This document shows positions 19,301 to 28,283 of a stretch of 29,626 nt of DNA, piece after piece; the first letter of the stretch is position 1; each line of letters begins with the position of its first letter. Under the pieces are notes generated by a model. That model did no database searches, was not told the origin of the DNA, and saw nothing but the letters and a program-made list of their open reading frames with translations. The position numbers were made by a program, and so were the translations under genes. The stretch spans positions 374,077 to 403,702 of the forward strand of contig BMAT01008308.1 in NCBI GenBank assembly GCA_019649035.1. The letters run 5' to 3'. Origin of the DNA: Elysia marginata. Lineage: Eukaryota > Mollusca > Gastropoda > Plakobranchidae.

Positions 19301-21944
19301 CAGTCAAAATGAGTCTCAAGTCAAAATTAGAAGGTGTTGAGATATCGGTATCACAGAAAAGCTTATTTCCTCAACCGTCAAATATATATTTTTCTATCAT
19401 GCTTTTGTAATATTTTATAACCGTTTGAAGTCGGCATGGATAAGTGTTGTGAAATTGCAGAAAAGGGTGAAAATACCACTTTTTAAAAAGATTAATTGAA
19501 AGGTGTTGAGGCATTACTATTAACCACATCTACCAAAATTAAACACAAATACTATGAAATTTCAACATGATAGGTGTGAAAACTGTTTAGAAATAATTTA
19601 GGGTCAATGTCTACAATAAAACAATTTTTCACTTCTGAATCTCCTCTAAAGTGTAAAAGAGTATAGTATATATCTCAATACTAAGCCATTTAACTCATTT
19701 GGACAGACATTTATGAACTCAGTATTTCCAAAAGTAGAGATTTTCATTACCTCATACTGTAATAAACATTGGGTTGTTATGATTAAAGATCAGTCTATAT
19801 ATTTTCTCTGAGTAGTGCCCTGCAGGTAAGGGCAAGAGTAGAGCTCTTATTTTCAAATAGAAGAAATTTATCTTAAAAGGCAAACTTGATTAACAAGGTG
19901 TTTTCTTAGAAACAGTTAACTAGAGTGATGCCATTTTAAGTCAATAGCAGGAAATTGGGTAACTTTGAATGTTGCATGGCATCTGTCTATCATTTGTGCC
20001 TTTTTTCAGATTTTAAAATAAAGAAGTCCAGCTGAGAAGATTTTGCTCAAAATGATTTGTTCGGAAGATAATCCAATAATTACATAAGTCTGTATATCCC
20101 GACCAATTTGATGTCAATTTTGTAATGAATAAAAATGATAAGGTTGATGTATACTGAAAAAAAAATGTGTTTTTTAATTGATATCTTTGTTTTTCTGTTT
20201 TGCAGTATTCCATATGCCCAGATTCGTCTAGCAACTCACAGTGAAAAGTCAGTCAACATCACTTTGATAGACGATTTTGGAGAAGCTAAAACTGAAGAGT
20301 GGTTTAAACTGCGTAGCAGAAAGTCTGCTGTGGCTCTCTACAGATGTATCACAGAAATGCATTCATTCTATCGCTGCGACACTGTGGGCACCAATGTACA
20401 GTCACAATACTGCCGTGACTTCAAGGGTACCTTTGTATCCATTTTTAATGAAAATTCAGAGTTGGGTAAGTTGTGTGATTGTTGTATTTATTTTTTTTTA
20501 TGTTAACATAAATTTTGTTCTAAAACTGAATCATAAATAAGCTCTTTGTGTCTTTTTTTAGACAAGTAAGCAAACTTAACACATATCGTTTGCTTTTGTT
20601 TGGTATGGTAGGTAAATTTTGTGAAATTCCTTGAACCTACAACACATTCGGTCCATAGTGTTTTTTCTCATTCGACTTAGCAAAAATATTAACCTAAGGC
20701 TGATATTGATACAGGTTGTTGTCTTGGGAACTTATTTTTTTCGGTTAACTAATCAGTCTCTAAATGTTTTTAACCAGTTTGACTTTCAAAACCATAGTAC
20801 AAAATGAACATATCATAAAAAGATATTTCATAATTTTCGTTGTGCAAGACATTTTTGCAAAGTAATTTTTGCTCTTTCTATAATGTTACAGGAAAACGTT
20901 ACATATTTGACATCCAGCGCACACGGCAGGAAGCATATGATCTGGTCAGAAGAAAACTCTACGCAAAAGCCAACAGCCCCTTAAGTAGCCCCTCTCACTT
21001 TTCACAAGGTTCAAACTCATGTACATCATTAAAAGAAGACAGTGATGATGACCATGATGATCATGTCAATGGAAATAATCATTCATGTGTGGACATATGT
21101 GGAGAGATGATAGCTGAGCAGCTACTGAGACACAACAAGAACTACGACAGAGAAGTTAAAGTGAGTTGCCTAGAGAAAAAAAAGGGGGGGGGGGCACGTT
21201 CAATGTTAGAAAGTTTGCTTTGCTTTTATTGTGCACAGTAGAGGATTGGGTCAATAGTATAGAATTGCTTTAAACAGCTTTGAAATTTGAATCCGTGACC
21301 AACCTGTCCTCTTAAGTATACACCGCATTACAGTTCCTCTCGTAGTTTTTATCTTGGCATCTTCCGAGGAATAAAATTCATTTCAAGCTTGTTAGTTCCT
21401 GTCTTTACTTCCCCTTCTTCGTCATCTCTCTGTCTGTCTGCCTGTTTACCTTCCTATCTTAGCATCTATCTCGCTGTGCATAATTTAACACATATACTTT
21501 TGGTGTATAAAATTGTTTTTTCTTCTTTCAAATAGCCTATCAATTGGGAAGGTTTTGTTATGAATATTTTTTATGCAAATTTGTCACCCAAAAAATATTC
21601 AACAACAGCTTGATATTTATTTCAACGATTATCATGTTGAAAAACATTTAATAACTCTTCATCATTTTACAAATAAAAAATTCTTTTTTCCTCCCTTTCC
21701 TGTTTAGAAACTGAAGCGGCGAATAGAACATCTGGAGGATTCTCTTACTTGCTGCATCTGCATGGACAAGCAAGTGTGTGTGGTGCTCTGCCCTTGTGGT
21801 CATATGACTTGTGATGAGTGTTCCAACCTTATTGAACAATGTCCACAGTGTCGCACTGAGGTAGAAAGGTTTCAGAAAGTCTTTCCTAACGCTGGGATCA
21901 GCAGCAGAGAAAAAGTGTGTAAAGAATCAGAAAAAATGGTGTGA
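16205..21944 (+). CDS. MYLIP: MYLIP/IDOL-type E3 ubiquitin ligase (FERM + RING), seven coding exons
   Basis: Joined exons 16205-16300, 17241-17437, 18124-18289, 18962-19218, 20206-20465, 20892-21160 and 21708-21944 give 493 residues, against 445 in human MYLIP by memory. All introns are GT-AG and all phases agree. The FERM domain covers about residues 1-320: F1 holds VDYFGLQ (42-48), LWLNLRNRI (57-65) and RVKFFV (82-87), and the F3 part holds VGPEGI (222-227), LYRCIT (283-288) and FYRCDT (293-298). A C3HC4 RING spans C430 to C463. In vertebrates this ligase ubiquitinates LDLR, VLDLR and ApoER2 tails for lysosomal degradation and binds myosin regulatory light chain; the insect homologue is DNR1. 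Here the substrate is inferred to be an LDLR-type receptor. The start is chosen because the N-terminus (MWCYI) matches the family's M-x-CY start. Odd points are an acidic/His insert before the RING and an upstream overlapping ATG. The identification is firm. Confidence 0.96.
16301..17240 (+). other. MYLIP intron 1
   Basis: 940 bases, GTAATA to TTTTTTCCCAG. Holds a CRE palindrome and an E box near its start and an unusually dense set of AGATCT/CTAGAT words. Confidence 0.9.
16514..16531. promoter_or_regulatory. CRE palindrome with adjacent E box in intron 1
   Basis: TGACGTCA (16514-16521), the full consensus site for CREB/ATF factors, is followed after four bases by CAGCTG (16526-16531), an E box. 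They lie about 215 bases into intron 1, within reach of the core promoter. The site match is exact; function is inferred. Confidence 0.5.
17241..17437 (+). CDS. MYLIP: MYLIP exon 2 (residues 33-98)
   Basis: Acceptor TTTTTTCCCAG at 17240, donor GTAAAT at 17438, starts in phase 0 and ends after two bases of codon 98. It encodes most of FERM F1 and the start of F2. This is the most conserved part of the domain, with [19 protein letters not shown] and the strand RVKFFV. Confidence 0.96.
17438..18123 (+). other. MYLIP intron 2
   Basis: 686 bases, GTAAAT to TTACTTCCAG. No embedded feature recognised. Confidence 0.9.
18124..18289 (+). CDS. MYLIP: MYLIP exon 3 (residues 98-153)
   Basis: Acceptor CTTACTTCCAG, donor GTAAGT at 18290. 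It completes codon 98 and ends in phase 0. It encodes helices of the FERM F2 (acyl-CoA-binding-protein-like) subdomain, with alternating helix-type residues and AEYGD at the place of the family's (K/E)FGD. Confidence 0.93.
18290..18961 (+). other. MYLIP intron 3, with possible alternative 3' splice site at 18862
   Basis: 672 bases to the favoured acceptor (GTATTTCAG at 18961). An alternative AG at 18861-18862 (TCCTTTGTAG) would retain 18863-18961, which is 99 bases, stop-free and in frame with both neighbours, adding 33 residues in F2. Alignment by eye to human MYLIP favours the downstream site. Confidence 0.85.
18962..19218 (+). CDS. MYLIP: MYLIP exon 4 (residues 154-239)
   Basis: Acceptor CGTGTATTTCAG, donor GTGAGG at 19219. 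Begins in phase 0 and ends after two bases of codon 239. It covers the end of F2 and the start of the PH/PTB-like F3 subdomain, including YGCELH (203-208, human YGIEWH) and VGPEGI (222-227). Confidence 0.93.
19219..20205 (+). other. MYLIP intron 4
   Basis: 987 bases, GTGAGG to CTGTTTTGCAG; the largest intron of the gene. No embedded gene or assignable repeat. Confidence 0.9.
20206..20465 (+). CDS. MYLIP: MYLIP exon 5 (residues 239-326)
   Basis: Acceptor CTGTTTTGCAG, donor GTAAGT at 20466, ending after one base of codon 326. It encodes the F3 lobe that in human IDOL binds receptor tails. Conserved points include [10 protein letters not shown] and HSFYRCDTV (human GLYRAITETHAFYRCDTV), then the QYCRDFKG helix end. 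Confidence 0.95.
20466..20891 (+). other. MYLIP intron 5
   Basis: 426 bases, GTAAGT to AATGTTACAG. Nothing else recognised. Confidence 0.9.
20892..21160 (+). CDS. MYLIP: MYLIP exon 6 (residues 326-415), linker
   Basis: Acceptor AATGTTACAG, donor GTGAGT at 21161; completes codon 326 and ends in phase 0. It opens with GKRYIFDI (326-333, human GKKYVFDI) and a short helix. Next comes a Ser-rich segment (353-371) and an Asp/His-rich run, [10 protein letters not shown] (374-383), followed by NHSCVDIC (388-395). It ends in a likely helix leading to the RING. Human IDOL has a Cys-rich iron-binding segment at about this place, so a metal-related role for the acidic/His/Cys run is possible but inferred. 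Confidence 0.93.
21161..21707 (+). other. MYLIP intron 6
   Basis: 547 bases, GTGAGT to TTTCCTGTTTAG. An A8 then G10 run (around 21178-21195) lies just after the donor, and a TCTGTCTGTCTGCCTG stretch near 21429. Confidence 0.9.
21708..21944 (+). CDS. MYLIP: MYLIP exon 7 (residues 416-493), RING domain and stop
   Basis: Acceptor TTTCCTGTTTAG; phase 0 to TGA at 21942-21944. It encodes a basic/leucine helix ([11 protein letters not shown]) and then a C3HC4 RING: C430, C433, C445, H447, C450, C453, C460 and C463. The CPCGH core and the spacing between the first four ligands match human MYLIP. The RING recruits the E2 (UBE2D family in mammals). A tail of 30 residues follows; in the family this region helps dimerise the RING. 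Confidence 0.96.
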   Translation, partial: KLKRRIEHLEDSLTCCICMDKQVCVVLCPCGHMTCDECSNLIEQCPQCRTEVERFQKVFPNAGISSREKVCKESEKMV

Positions 21945-23210
21945 TAGGAAAGGCAGTCTTCGAATTCACCTTTTTAACTAGGTCAAGAGGAAATCAATGG
22001 CAGTTTGCAAACAACTGATTCTCTTACACAGTGATGTTATCTGAGATGTGCTTCACTGAAAGAGTGAAGTAATGTGTCAGTGTGCTTTATTACTATTAGT
22101 GCCTTAAAACTGACCATTGATGAGAAGTTTGCCCCATAACAGCCCAGTTCCTCAGACTAAAGCCCTTGTTATTCTACTGGAGTGTTACTTCAATAAGACT
22201 TGGAATGTGTTCAGGGGTTCGCAAACATTCTTTTGTTGTGTATCGCCAAAAGTGGTCATTGCATACGGCATATAACTCAAATGTGTGAACCGAAGATAAG
22301 CTTTTCTGTGACAATTCTGAGATGCCAGAAGGAGCTGTGTGACTTGTTTGGGCTTGAGGGACCTTTATAAACCCATTGTGATTTAATTGTTGAGTTGAAT
22401 TTAAACCCAACCAATCATTTGCATGGCCCAAAATATGTTTTGAAGCATGAAGAAGTTGTTGTGGTCTTGCTTGCCAGTTTTCAAGCCTGCTCCATCTTTT
22501 TATCTAAACCATATCTGTAGATAAGTTTTGACAAACAAATGGCTACCTAGAATTCAGTTTTTATAGTCAACTAAATATAGGGCTAGACCATTGTTGCATT
22601 TTTAACAGTATCCTTTTCAGTTTTATCTCTGAATGTAATCAAAACAAATAATTGAACGAAAATAAGGGCAACAGAAACCATAATTTTTTTAATGAGATTG
22701 AGATATTTATTATTTAGGAAAAGAATTTTAAAGCAGAACATTAATGTTGTGGATTTATTTCTTTTGGCTGTTATATCCTGTGCATTTGGATGTAAAATTT
22801 TGTAATGAACTGTAGAATTTTACTTATTTTGCCTGCTGTGCTTCGTATTGAGGCAAGCTTCATAAAAATGTCTTTCTTGTACATTTTGCCGTCCAGCCTT
22901 TACAATGGCATGTTATTAATCCTAAAGTGTGAGGTTTACTACTAACTGTAAGTGATACCTCAAGAAAAGATATTACTTATAATTGGGCATATTCAAGAAG
23001 AAACTATGCAGGCTCAGAAATGACGTTTACATTGTAATGCAAGCATTTGCAATTCATAGACAGTTAAAAGGCTCAGATGGACAATGTTCACATAATGAAC
23101 TTTAAAAACTGGAAGATTATAAAGGAATGGGGCCGGAGTAAAATGAAAGCAGATAGAGAATTTTTAAAATTTTGCAAATAAAGTTTTTTTTTACTTTTTA
23201 AGTTGTGAAG
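21945..23210 (+). other. MYLIP 3' untranslated region (inferred)
   Basis: AT-rich and non-coding after the stop. The first strong poly(A) signal is AATAAA at 23177-23182, followed by a T-rich tract (23184-23192) suited to cleavage. Further AATAAA words at 23598-23603, 23665-23670 and 25922-25927 allow longer 3' UTR forms. The true end cannot be fixed from sequence alone. The minus-strand frame 22174-22431 is incidental. Confidence 0.55.
23177..23192 (+). terminator. candidate polyadenylation signal
   Basis: CAAATAAAG with an immediate T-rich downstream element, about 1.23 kb after the stop codon. It is the first AATAAA in the 3' region. Confidence 0.45.
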
Positions 23211-24523
23211 TTAAATTGTGTAGAAAATGTATAATTTACCTAGGAAAAAAATGGGGTGATCTTTAGGAAAGTTATATAGTTAATGAATGAAAGGAAAATT
23301 TTGTATTCTGGATAAAACCTACGTTTACAAATGTACACAAACTTTTCACTGCCATATCAAATCAATACTTCTATGTCTCCAAAATGGATTGCATAAGAGC
23401 TTGGGTTTAGTTAAGAAAAAGTTAAATATTGTGATTGAATATGCGCAAAGTAAATCTAAATTAGCAGCATTTATGAAATACATGTATTTTTGTGTTCCCA
23501 TCCACAAAGTTTGTCTTTGTCTTTGGCAAACCAAGAGCATAATGTAATCCATTTTGTGAGACAACTCATACAATATAAGTGCTATTTCCATATCATAAAT
23601 AAAACAAACGCTAGAAATTAGAATTAAAACATCTGCAGATTTTGTCATTAAGGATGAATGTTAAAATAAATGTAACCCTTGTTGTTTAATATTAACAGCA
23701 AATACAGAGTTTCCTTTTGCAATGGTGAAGTTTGCAGTTAACGTTGTAAAATACAGCCTGAAACAATCTTCAGTGGGCAAGCTTCATACATATAAGATCA
23801 AGTTTATCATGTATACTAGAAAGACCCGAATTCCTAGCTTCATTTAAAAAAACATTTGATTAATTATAGTGCGTTTTACTTTCAGGGAAAAATGTTGATC
23901 TTAAAAGAAAAATTAAATTCTTAAGTGATTTCATTTTTTTTTAGTCCAGAATTAGTGGCACATATTGTTGTTGTCGTTGTTGTTGTTGCTGCAGAAAAGA
24001 CATAAAGTTTGAGTATCCTTGACCCATTTTAATACAGAGTCTAGAATACACATGTTTATCTCCCCATTTTTGTATTCATATCTAAGAGTGTTTGTTAACT
24101 AGAACTTGAATTTCTTCTTTGTACCTGAAATGGGCTACACAGTCTTTCAATTTGAAGTTTAAAATGTCATTTATAGAATCACAACTACTGTAAATATCAC
24201 ATGTGCCCTCTTCTACTGTGACAGGTTATTAATTGAACATTAGAAAAAAAATAACAATACTGATGTTATATTCAGCTTTCATGAATATTTTTTTACATTT
24301 GGCAAACACTGTTGTTTTGACTGAGAGGTTTTAGTACTAGGTTCAGCAATGCTCGTGTTTCTAGTTAGAGGCTACAACACTTACAACTTTGGAAGAGAGA
24401 TGGCTAGTTCCCATTTACATTTTAATGATATAACATGCATTTCTTTCATTTCTTGTTTGTTTTTAATTCAAGAATAACTACAATTAAAAAATAATATCAA
24501 CAGATGAGTAGGATAAAAAGAGA
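23211..24523. other. extended 3' UTR or intergenic sequence
   Basis: AT-rich. Contains further AATAAA signals and a GTT repeat at 23966-23993. No coding feature recognised; the frame at 23287-23547 shows no domain. Confidence 0.45.
23966..23993. repeat. imperfect (GTT)n trinucleotide repeat
   Basis: TTGTTGTTGTCGTTGTTG continuing to GTTGCTGCAG, interrupted by one GTC unit. Confidence 0.85.
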
Positions 24524-24834
24524 ACATTTTCATTTTTACTGGTTCTAAACTGTGATGTTGGAGCTTAGCTAGAGTTCAGAGCTTTTACAAGCAAGAAACA
24601 TGTTTTTAGGATACGTATTTTATTTAGTGTTATCTTAACTACATTGTAATAGGCTAGTTTTATTCCTACAAGCTATGAAAAAGGTACATTTTCATTTTTA
24701 CTGGTTCCAAACTGTGATGTTGGAGCTTAGCTAGTGTTAAGGGTAAATTACAAGCAAGAAACATGTTTTTAGGATGTATTTTTTTTAATGTTATGTTAAC
24801 TACATTGTAATAGGCTAGTTTTATTCCTACAAGC
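24524..24834. repeat. local direct duplication, about 150-bp unit, 162-bp period
   Basis: Two copies, 24524-24673 and 24686-24834, start ACATTTTCATTTTTACTGG and end TTATTCCTACAAGC. They share long blocks such as GATGTTGGAGCTTAGCTAG and CAAGCAAGAAACATG, and TACATTGTAATAGGCTAG near the end. They differ by scattered substitutions and small indels in the middle. A 12-base spacer separates them. It is a segmental tandem duplication in the 3' region of the ligase gene, with no coding content. Confidence 0.92.
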
Positions 24835-27800
24835 CATCAAATACTAAAAAAATAACACTAATTACTTTTGTATCAGTTGCTAATTTAGAAGGAAAAAAAT
24901 ATGTGCATTTTACTTAAATAAGTCTCAACCATTAAATTTGGTGCTGTAAGTGCAACTGCAGTGTCTAGGTTATAGTGTAGATGCCTGCATTTTAAATGTT
25001 GTTTTTATTGTCTTTGAATTTGTCTTCCACCACGAACATTTTGGTTTTTTCTGATGTGGGTTATGAATATAAAAAAAAAGATTTAAAACCAATTAAATTT
25101 TAATTACAATCCAAAGTAGAGATGCATTCAGAAAGTATGAAATGGTTTTACTTCCCATGACTTGGCTTTTAAAAGCTCATGTTCACTAGAATTTAATTTC
25201 CTTTAACAGAGCTAAATTTGGTAACTCCAAATGTCTTCAGAAATAAATTTAAAATAGTTTGATGAGACCAAAGGATCATAGAGATTCGAGAAAAAAAAAA
25301 AGAAAAAAGATTTTACCGTCCTTGCAAGACAACTTATTTATCTGCAGATACAGGCTGTTGGTTTTAGTTTCAGATTTTTTAGGAATTGACTGGAGCAACT
25401 ATTGATTGAATCAAGTAAACTTGTCTTTAAAAATGTACTGTATGTATATATTCAATTGATTTCATTTTTGTTTCTTCATCATTTTGCTTTCATTCCATAA
25501 TGTTTCATCTAATTTCACCTCAGATGTATATAATTGCATATATATATATAAAGTATACTTGTACAGAGTATCAACCCTACGCCTAGAAATAAATTGGAGT
25601 ACGGTCTTAATTCATGCCATATCTTATTAGACGAGTCTTACTTTTTGTGTGAAAGAATTAAAGGTTCACTGTGTAGTTCCCACACAAAATGAGTCAAGTT
25701 AACCTGACATGACATTTTCTATAAAGCGGGAAAATTGAAATATTCTTTAAGTAAGAAAATGGAACTACAAATATCAAGACACAAGTTGTTGCAGAAAAAA
25801 GACATTGGTAAGAATGAATCTTAAATTTTATTAGAGTTTGGCACCCTTGAGTGATCAAAAACTATATAATGATCAAAGTGTTTCCTGCACTCTGTAGTCT
25901 CTGGCAAATTGATGGATTTCAAATAAAGTGTACAAGTACAAGTGTATTTTTCAAAACTAAAAGAAAAGCAATGTAGTGTACATGGATCTGATTCTTAACT
26001 TTAGTTATGTCTAAGTTGTTACATTACAATACAAGTCCTACTCCCAGTGATTCAAATTCCAAAAGTTAAAATTTTAATTAGAGTTTTTTCTCTTTTCTTT
26101 AAATTTTAACACAACAAAAGGTCTCCCAATGATTTTTCAGAAAGTTGTGACAATTTGAAGCAAGTCTCAATGCTTTGAACTTACAAAATGCAAGATAAGA
26201 AAAGGATGAAAAACCAGTGACATGTAAAAATTGCAACATTGACTCATTTGAACAATTTTTGTGAGATCCATAAGGTAAATAAACTGAATTTTTACTACAT
26301 GTAGTACCACTTAACAGTAGTTTTGGCAAATTCAGCAAATATGTCACACCCACTCTTTCCCTGATAAACAGACACCCATCCGGCCCCACACCTTGTACAG
26401 AAGAAGTACATATATACATCGCATTCAATGCTGACACTATTTAGTGCATGCATACCTTTATTTCTAAGTTTATAGGGGTTTTGGGGTCTCATTTTATTAA
26501 TTTCCCTGTGTATTTAGAAAACTAAAAGCTATGAGATGGGTGTGTTCGAGGGAGCCGTATTGTTATTAACTGATCATCCATCACTCATCATTATTTTATA
26601 CTGGGTCATTATGATCTGCTCCTGGTGCTTTACACACCCCATAGCTGCCAACCTCCGTTGCAGTTATAGTTGTAATTGTAGAGCAGAAGACTCAGAAAAC
26701 CCGCGGTGATTGTGTGTAGTAAGTACTTTTGTAGCGCACACTCGCTGGACGTACAGTGCATGCATCAAACACCAGCTCAATGGTGGCGCTTTCATAGTCT
26801 TGTAAGCAAGATGACACGTTGTGCAATGTTGCGCCCTCTTTCTTCTTTCCCATGAGGTCATAAAGCATTAAGTAGTGTGCTGAGAGTGCTAGCTAAAATT
26901 AATACACCCAGCTCAAGCCCAGCAGGGGTCTGCACCTCTAGGCCGAGTGTATTTGGCGCGATTTGCGCATGCTTGCAACAGTGCATGAAACGCAGAAACA
27001 GAAAGCACAGCTTGAAGGGCCTGTTTGGCGGAAATTTTTCCACTAAGTATAGACCGGGTCTTAAATCTGCTAGGCTCGGCCTATTTAGAGTCAGAAGAAA
27101 TGCGTTGGCACCTGGCAGTAACCCAAAACCCAAGATCTAGAAATAGGTTACTAATAATACTACAATAACACTAATAGTATACAATTATTGAAAATCTTCT
27201 GTGGTGAAACAAAAAACCTCAGTGATATCAGAAAGCTGTTAAAACAAAAAGCAATTATCATCAAGCCAGCTTGAGTACAATATTGTACAGTATGTCATCA
27301 TGCTTTGTTGATAAAATTAAAACTAATTAAAATGCGCATATTTTTACCCTACCATCTTTTCTTTTAACAAGCAACTACACAATGTGTAGCCTACTTCCGT
27401 TACTGTTAGATTCAAAAATAAAGATCTAGTAATCGTAACATGTAGGCCTTCATGTTCTGATTAAGCGATTTGAGATGTGTTCACGTTCAAAAGAGCGTGT
27501 GCAGACAAGTAAAGCAACCGCCACGTGGTGCCGAGAATTAATGAGGCAAAACGTAGACCCATAATTGGTTTGCTATCCACCAGTGCAAACTTTCTTAAAA
27601 GAGTCTATGTTAGTATTGTAAGTTATCATTCTGATTATAAATGATAAACCCTTCCTTGCGATATCTACCATTGGGATAACCCTCGTCTTTAAGTGTGTTT
27701 AGGAGCCCAGCCATACATTAAGAAAAAAAAACTTCATTTTATTAGCCCACCTCAAAGTCAAACACAATGTCTGACTCACTCTGAGTCTGACGTAGATCCT

Positions 27801-27924
27801 GCTCCCACGAGAAAGTCAAGACGAGCGTTTTTGCAGAACTGATAGTAGAGACAACAGGTAATAAGCCTACTGGTAGAGATTTAGAAAAAGATTAATTTTG
27901 AAATGAATCTACAACAAGACTTCT
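24835..27924. other. intergenic sequence with a CpG-richer patch at about 26690-27110
   Basis: Mostly AT-rich and without supportable genes. Between about 26690 and 27110 the sequence is richer in G+C and CpG (CCCGCGGTG, GGCGCGATTTGCGCATGC, GACGTACAG), with overlapping open frames on both strands (26858-27133 minus and 26877-27140 plus) that show no domain. Further right, CCACGTGG at 27521-27528 is a perfect E-box palindrome. Confidence 0.45.
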
Positions 27925-27925
27925 T

Positions 27926-27936
27926 TCTCTCTCCCA

Positions 27937-27967
<31 letters not shown>
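27926..27967. repeat. (CT)n microsatellite, left of the SINE
   Basis: Imperfect CT run (CTCTCTCCCACTCTCTCTC and onward) that ends directly at the SINE head. Confidence 0.9.
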
Positions 27968-28230
27968 GGGGGCCTAGATAGCTCAATTGGTAGAGGCTTC
28001 GCTCCGTGGCCCAGAGGTCGTGGGTTCGAAACACAGCCGAGCACAGTCCGGGCCCCTACTGGTTGGGTCGGTGTCAGTATACGGTAATGTGACCGGCTGA
28101 GGCTAAGTCATGGTATCCCCGCTTACCGCTAGTCTCTGGGTGGCAGCCCATACATTGTCATTGGGACCCAAGCCCTGAGAGCACCTTTGAAGTGGAATTG
28201 GGCTTGTAAAATATCCTTCAATCAATCAAT

Positions 28231-28233
<3 letters not shown>
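27968..28233 (+). mobile_element. tRNA-derived SINE inserted in a CT microsatellite
   Basis: The head has tRNA-like A and B boxes: TAGCTCAATTGGTAGAG (27979-27995) and GGTTCGAAACA (28023-28033), with a tRNA-like arm between them. A unique body of about 170 bases follows, and the tail is a four-base array (AATC repeated, about 28219-28233). CT repeats lie on both sides, so the target duplication is probably hidden in the microsatellite. The ten bases CAGTCCGGGC (28044-28053) just after the B box also occur in the SINE at 3915-4184, suggesting a related head or shared source tRNA. The bodies and tails differ. It is not a functional tRNA gene: it lacks a proper acceptor stem pairing and runs on into the SINE body. 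Confidence 0.82.

Positions 28234-28279
<46 letters not shown>
28234..28279. repeat. (CT)n microsatellite, right of the SINE
   Basis: About 23 uninterrupted CT units directly after the AATC tail. Confidence 0.95.

Positions 28280-28283
<4 letters not shown>

Noticed and set aside
27968-28045. A functional tRNA gene
   Set aside because: A and B boxes are present but the acceptor stem does not pair properly and the sequence continues into a SINE body and AATC tail.
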